A stretch of DNA of 64,000 nucleotides from NCBI GenBank assembly GCA_001749745.1, contig JWTM01000549.1, positions 1 through 64,000 on the forward strand, written 5' to 3'. Position 1 is the stretch's first letter; each line of letters begins with the position of its first letter. Below are positions 59,976 through 64,000 of the stretch, one piece after another. The notes under the pieces were generated by a model. That model was given only the letters and a program-made list of their open reading frames with translations, searched no databases and had not been told where the DNA came from. The position numbers and the translations under genes were made by a program. This DNA comes from Candidatus Marispirochaeta associata. Lineage in GTDB: Bacteria > Spirochaetota > Spirochaetia > JC444 > Marispirochaetaceae.

Positions 59976-61228
59976 AGCACCTCTTCCAAGACATAGAAGT
60001 AACTGTTATCGGTCCCGAAGATAATCCAGTCCCCGGCGATGACCGGGGCGGAGAGGATGTCCCCGTCGGTCTCGTACTCCCAGAGCACTTTGCCGGTTCT
60101 CGCCGAGAGGCAGACAAGCAGCGAGGGGTAGGGTTTTTCCAGGGTATCCTCATCCAGAGATCCTCTCAGTCCCACATAAACCCGGTCTCCGGCGACAATC
60201 GGCGCCGACGAGGCCGGCTGGAAGAACTCCCGACGCCAGGCCGGTTCGCCGCTTTTTGCCTTAAAAGCCCGAATTACATTATCCCCGGAGGAGTAGATCG
60301 CCAGATCCTTCCAGAGGGCGGGCGCCAGATAATCGAGCAGATCCAATGCATCCTCGAAGAGGGCAAATGAGTCTAGATCCGGCCAGAGGGGAAGAATTCC
60401 CGGCTCTTCCCGCACCCAGCGTACAGCCCCGGTCCTGGCGTCGAGGCCGTAGTAACTCAAGAGCCAGCCGTCGCTGTAGAGCCGGCTGATGCCGTAGTGG
60501 ACGATATTGCCCTTCTTGGCCGGGAAGGAGTACCAGGTCGGGGCATCGTCCCGGGTATCGATGAACCAGAGATAGGCCTTCTCCCGGATGTCGTAGGCCC
60601 CGAAGCTATGGGGATTGGTCTCCGGACCGGGGGCGAAGTACATGATATGATCCTGGATCTGGAAGCTGTGGGAGAGCCAGACAGGGTTGGGAATCTGATG
60701 CAACAGCTCCCCTTCGCCGGAAAAGAAGTAGCTTGCACCGACATCCGAGGTGAAGACGATTCCCTCCTCGTAGCCGATCACCGTCGAATTGACCGGCGTT
60801 CCGGTATCGAAGTCCCAGACCTTCTCGCCTGTCTCTCGGTCAACCGCGTAGAGGAAGCCGTCGGATGAACCGAAGTAGACCCGCTCGTCATCGGCGTAGG
60901 GGAGGGAGTTGATGGGGCTCAGGGTTTTGAAAACCCAGCGCATATATCCCGATTCCACATCCAGGGCGTAGAAGTTCCCGTCGTTGGAGCCGAAATAGAT
61001 CGTATCGTCCACCACGATCGGAGGATTGAAGGCCCGCTTGTCCCCCGGGTTCTCTTGAAGCTTTAGCTTCCACTTCACCGCCAAGGGAGGCCGTACCCGC
61101 TCATCGGTGTAGCCCTGACTTTGACGACCGCGGAACATCACCCAGTGGGCGCCGCGGCTACAACCGGAGGCGAGGATTAGAAGCACCAGGCCCAGCAGCA
61201 GGAGAGGAATTCGAACTCTTCTCATCAA
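59972..61228 (-). CDS. PQQ-like beta-propeller lipoprotein
   Basis: The 418-residue protein has a lipoprotein signal with lipobox LASGC (C23). The rest is repeats of about 40 residues of the type Y-F-G-S-x-D-G-x-F-Y-A-L-D-x-x-S-G-x-x-x-W, a quinoprotein-like propeller as in BamB. Likely attached to a membrane and acting as a protein-binding scaffold; no catalytic PQQ residues are seen. It overlaps the upstream transglutaminase gene (ATGA) and is last in that operon. Confidence 0.88.
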   Translation of the reverse strand: MMRRVRIPLLLLGLVLLILASGCSRGAHWVMFRGRQSQGYTDERVRPPLAVKWKLKLQENPGDKRAFNPPIVVDDTIYFGSNDGNFYALDVESGYMRWVFKTLSPINSLPYADDERVYFGSSDGFLYAVDRETGEKVWDFDTGTPVNSTVIGYEEGIVFTSDVGASYFFSGEGELLHQIPNPVWLSHSFQIQDHIMYFAPGPETNPHSFGAYDIREKAYLWFIDTRDDAPTWYSFPAKKGNIVHYGISRLYSDGWLLSYYGLDARTGAVRWVREEPGILPLWPDLDSFALFEDALDLLDYLAPALWKDLAIYSSGDNVIRAFKAKSGEPAWRREFFQPASSAPIVAGDRVYVGLRGSLDEDTLEKPYPSLLVCLSARTGKVLWEYETDGDILSAPVIAGDWIIFGTDNSYFYVLEEVL

Positions 61229-63405
61229 CGATACCCCAGGCCTTTTAGGGTGAAAATACGCAATAAGCCGCCCTTCAGCCCCGGACGACGCTTGGTGGCG
61301 ACCACCCGATCGATCTCGGCGGTCAACTCGCCGGTCAAGCGACTCCGCTCATCACGGCTGATGTTGGACCGGAAGCGGAGTTGATCGTAGATCTCGGCGA
61401 AGCGCTCCAGGGCCGGAATCTCAGCGCTGTACTCCCGGGGAGTCTCACTCCGCCGCTTGAGGCGGACGCCTTCGTTAGCCAGGAGCAGCAGCAACAGGCG
61501 CTCTGCCGCCAGCAGTCCCTGACGATCTCCCCTGCCGATCCGCATTCGCAGCCAGGCCTCGCGGCCGTAGCGAAAGAGATAGAGGAAGGCGAAGCTGATC
61601 AGGAACAACGAGGCCGCCGCCTCGCCGATCAGTCGCCAGGGGACGGAGAACTCAGTGCCGGGAACGGTGCGGTCCTCGATCAACGGAATTACGACGTCCT
61701 GGGAGTTGGGATCTCCGCCGGGCAGGGGCGGTATGGCATACTCGGTGGTCTCGAAATCGATCCAGCCGTAGTCGGGCAGGTAGAACTGGGTCCACGAATG
61801 ACGGTGAGCGGTGGTTACCAGGAAGAGCTCTTCCAGCGGTTCTTCCTGCAGGGAGGGGATGTTCTGCTGCAGGGTCAGGAGCCCTTGCAGATGGGAGAGG
61901 GTCTGTAAGCCCGAGGAGGCCAGATAGCCGGTTACGACCCGGGTCGGAATCCCCGCCAAACGGCCCAGGATGGCGGTGGTGTTCGAAAACTCGGTACAGT
62001 CCCCCTTCATGCTGTCGAAGAGAAAGTATTCCATCGCCTCTACTGAGACATCCTCTTCGAAACCGATCTCATAGAGGTGTTCGTCGAAGCCCTGAAGGAT
62101 GGCCAAGGCTTTCTGTCCCAGGCTCATCTCATCATCGATGAGCTCCGTCAGGTAGCCCTCGAAGCGGGCACGGCTGGCGGAATCGAGGGGGATCTCGAGG
62201 TACTCCTGCAGCTCTTCACGCTCACGGGAACTGAAATCTCTGATCTGCAACCAGTCGTAGGGATCCGTGACGGAGATCGCCGCGATATGGGGATAAGAGT
62301 AGGTGAAGGGAAAGACCGAGGAGTCGAAGACCGTCGGTTCGGCGCTCAAGGGAAGATAGGCCATTACCCGGTCGGGGATAGTTGAGAGGACGAATATATC
62401 AGTGTCGAGCCGGGCGCGGTCATTGGGGAGAATAGGATTGCGCCAGGTCTCGAGGAGGCGGCGAGAGATGATCTCGTTCAAGGGATTCTGTCGCTCCATA
62501 CCGAAACCGCGGACCGAGTCGAAATCCTCGAAATAGCCGTCGGCCAAGTAGGTCGGGTCCTGCGGGGACGATACGACCAGGACCGCATATTGTCGGCCCC
62601 CCTGACCTTCTCCCTCGCCCTCTTCTTGTCCCTCTCCCCACTGGTCGGCGGGCAGCCCATAGAGCCCGGGTTGTCCGTTTTGACCCCGCTCTTCCGCCAG
62701 ACGCGATCGCCCTTGAAGATTCCCGCCGGGAAAGCCTTCGGCTTCCTCGTCCAGCGGCCGATACTCCGGCTCCGGCGGCTCGAAGAGTTGATTGAAGACT
62801 ACCGAATGCTCGACGAAGTCCGGCGGTACCAGAAGCACCGCCGCCAGGAGCAGCGGTACGACCACCGCCGCTAAAAGCAGATACTCCTTGACGCTCCCCC
62901 GCTCCTCATTCGGTCGGCGGAGGGCGAACATGACCGTCAACAAATGGGAGAGCACCGCCGCTATGCCGAGGAAGAGCAGGAGTTGCGATATCCCCGGTCC
63001 GCTTGCGGGGAAGGAGGCTCCCCGGGTGAAGTTGATGAGCCGTACATAAATCGAACCGAGGTAGAGGAGTTCCGGCACTGCAGCCGCCCGCCAGCGGAAA
63101 CGGAAGAGAGCGTAGGTCGCGCCCCAGCTCCAGATGCCGGCGGCCAGATAGATTAATGTACCCCGGCCGAGGCCGGAGAGAAAGATGGTCAGGATGAGCT
63201 GCACGCCCGCGAAAACCAGCAGGGCCTCTCTGCCGCTCCGCTTCGGGGGAGAGAAGAAGAATGCCGACGCGGCCTGCAACGGGATCAGCAGAAAATAGAG
63301 GCCTAATCCGAAGAGGTCGTAGTCTATTATCACTCCGGTATGGAAATAGGGAATCGCCATGGCGGCGAGATATAGAAAGAGGCGTAGAAGGAACGCAATG
63401 GTCAT
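61225..63405 (-). CDS. TgpA-like membrane transglutaminase-domain protein
   Basis: In this 726-residue protein, about seven hydrophobic segments fill residues 1-205. A large extracytoplasmic part follows, with a transglutaminase core: Cys in SMKGDCTEFSNT, His in AHRHSWTQFYLP and Asp in GWIDFETT. A further membrane helix (about 545-565) and a cytoplasmic C-terminal tail complete it. This is the TgpA/DUF3488 layout, often next to DUF58 and MoxR genes. GGAGG precedes the ATG. Between the partial gene and the PQQ lipoprotein, it suggests a cell-envelope operon. Confidence 0.87.
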   Translation of the reverse strand: MTIAFLLRLFLYLAAMAIPYFHTGVIIDYDLFGLGLYFLLIPLQAASAFFFSPPKRSGREALLVFAGVQLILTIFLSGLGRGTLIYLAAGIWSWGATYALFRFRWRAAAVPELLYLGSIYVRLINFTRGASFPASGPGISQLLLFLGIAAVLSHLLTVMFALRRPNEERGSVKEYLLLAAVVVPLLLAAVLLVPPDFVEHSVVFNQLFEPPEPEYRPLDEEAEGFPGGNLQGRSRLAEERGQNGQPGLYGLPADQWGEGQEEGEGEGQGGRQYAVLVVSSPQDPTYLADGYFEDFDSVRGFGMERQNPLNEIISRRLLETWRNPILPNDRARLDTDIFVLSTIPDRVMAYLPLSAEPTVFDSSVFPFTYSYPHIAAISVTDPYDWLQIRDFSSREREELQEYLEIPLDSASRARFEGYLTELIDDEMSLGQKALAILQGFDEHLYEIGFEEDVSVEAMEYFLFDSMKGDCTEFSNTTAILGRLAGIPTRVVTGYLASSGLQTLSHLQGLLTLQQNIPSLQEEPLEELFLVTTAHRHSWTQFYLPDYGWIDFETTEYAIPPLPGGDPNSQDVVIPLIEDRTVPGTEFSVPWRLIGEAAASLFLISFAFLYLFRYGREAWLRMRIGRGDRQGLLAAERLLLLLLANEGVRLKRRSETPREYSAEIPALERFAEIYDQLRFRSNISRDERSRLTGELTAEIDRVVATKRRPGLKGGLLRIFTLKGLGYR

Positions 63406-63407
63406 GC

Positions 63408-64000
63408 TTACCTCCGGATAAGTTGTGGGTTGAGTACGGCTTCCCGACTGATGCCCGGAAGGCGCCGGCTAAGAGTCTCTTTCTCCCGAACCCTCCCGAA
63501 GAGAAGCGCCGGGGCGGGGAAGTCTTCCCCCTGATAAGCGGGGTAGAGAGACCAGTCGACGGCGGACGACAACTTCTCAATCTGCTTCAGCTCCTCACTC
63601 TTCCCCAAGCGGCTCAGGTAGAGGAGCAGGTCGAGTTTTGGATAGGCGGTCCGCACCGCATCGATCCCCCTGTCGGCGGCGGTGGCAAAGAGGTAGACCT
63701 CGCCTTCCGCCGGTAGATCAGGCAGTTCCGACGGCTGCCGAGTGAACCAGGTATTGCCCAGGTCGGCGGCAAAGAGCTCCAGGTCGTCCTCGCTCTCCAG
63801 GAGCCGGGAATCGTTATTGAGATAGACCTGAAAGAGGAAGTCGGGATGCTCCTCCCGTACCTTGAGGATGAAGCTGATGATCCAGGCTTTCTGATACTCC
63901 GCCAAACTTAAGAGTCCCGGTGAAAGACGAGTCGCCTCCCCATGGAAACGGGCATAGATGGTAACGGTGGTCGTCTCTTCCTGGGCGATGGGGGATATGC
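63408..64000 (-). CDS. Partial gene, exported protein of unknown function (start outside window)
   Basis: The reading frame is open to the window edge, giving at least 197 codons. The first visible residues (SPIAQEETTTVTIYARFHG) look like the region just after a signal peptide, so the true start is probably close beyond 64000. An internal TTG at 63905 is not a likely start, because the upstream residues are protein-like. The sequence suggests an alpha/beta domain (DLELFAADLGNTWF, GEVYLFATAADRGIDAV). No family recognised. It precedes the TgpA-like gene by 2 nt. Confidence 0.7.
   Translation of the reverse strand, partial: ISPIAQEETTTVTIYARFHGEATRLSPGLLSLAEYQKAWIISFILKVREEHPDFLFQVYLNNDSRLLESEDDLELFAADLGNTWFTRQPSELPDLPAEGEVYLFATAADRGIDAVRTAYPKLDLLLYLSRLGKSEELKQIEKLSSAVDWSLYPAYQGEDFPAPALLFGRVREKETLSRRLPGISREAVLNPQLIRR

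Noticed and set aside
1..64000. tRNA, rRNA or CRISPR array
   Set aside because: No cloverleaf-like segment, rRNA motif or regularly spaced repeats were visible in the intergenic regions. Short RNA genes could still be missed without a search tool.

Overview
The window is one stretch of a roughly 58 % GC bacterial chromosome, most likely from a free-living spirochaete (Spirochaeta / Alkalispirochaeta-like). That assignment is inference. It rests on an excisionase-type HTH fused to PTS-EIIA, a sugar-binding protein whose signal peptide ends in an 'LLANGQ' motif, many stand-alone sensory proteins, and an anaerobe-type nif cluster with nifI1-nifI2 between nifH and nifD. I see no rRNA, tRNA or CRISPR array. 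No gene-free stretch exceeds 300 bases.

Layout. 1-1.4 kb: an IS110-family element with a structured non-coding end that may encode a bridge RNA. 1.4-8.8 kb: a PTS-type regulator, an orphan DNA methyltransferase, a decayed flavin-oxidase gene, a polar amino-acid ABC transporter, then a ferritin-like/VIT1 metal transporter, a HAD hydrolase and an EAL protein. 9-23 kb: ArgA, a chemoreceptor coupled to a YpdA-like flavoprotein, a CheY domain fused to a substrate-binding domain, a TauE/SafE exporter, the radical-SAM/DNA-metabolism gene pair, an HDOD protein, IlvY, a short asparaginase-like protein and a LemA/TPM operon. 23-31.5 kb: a CrtZ-like hydroxylase, a tiny self-contained transcription unit with a 13-codon ORF, an FAH-family hydrolase, a large protein of unknown function, FHA, phosphoribosyltransferase, GDPD and Eis-like genes, and a NarL-type two-component pair. 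31.6-41.5 kb: a sugar ABC transporter, an anti-sigma-like ATPase coupled to a sensory [FeFe]-hydrogenase-like protein, DUF547, a DMT membrane protein, a GntR regulator and an SppA peptidase with an extra N-terminal domain.

41.7-55.8 kb is a compact nitrogen-fixation island: nifV-nifA, then nifH-nifI1-nifI2-nifD-nifK-nifE-nifN-nifB, a 2Fe-2S ferredoxin and modABC. It combines homocitrate synthesis, activation, structural proteins, post-translational switch-off, cofactor assembly, electron transfer and molybdate uptake. There are sigma-54 (-24/-12) promoters before nifV and nifH only. The nifV promoter puts transcription start about 3 nt from the only possible start codon. nifU, nifS and a free-standing nifX are absent. 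55.8-64 kb: a GNAT, a PAS histidine kinase, a MATE exporter, a small outer-membrane-like protein and an operon of a PQQ-repeat lipoprotein, a TgpA-like transglutaminase and a gene cut by the window edge.

A recurring theme is start codons lying a few bases after a -10-like box with no Shine-Dalgarno, which suggests leaderless mRNAs.
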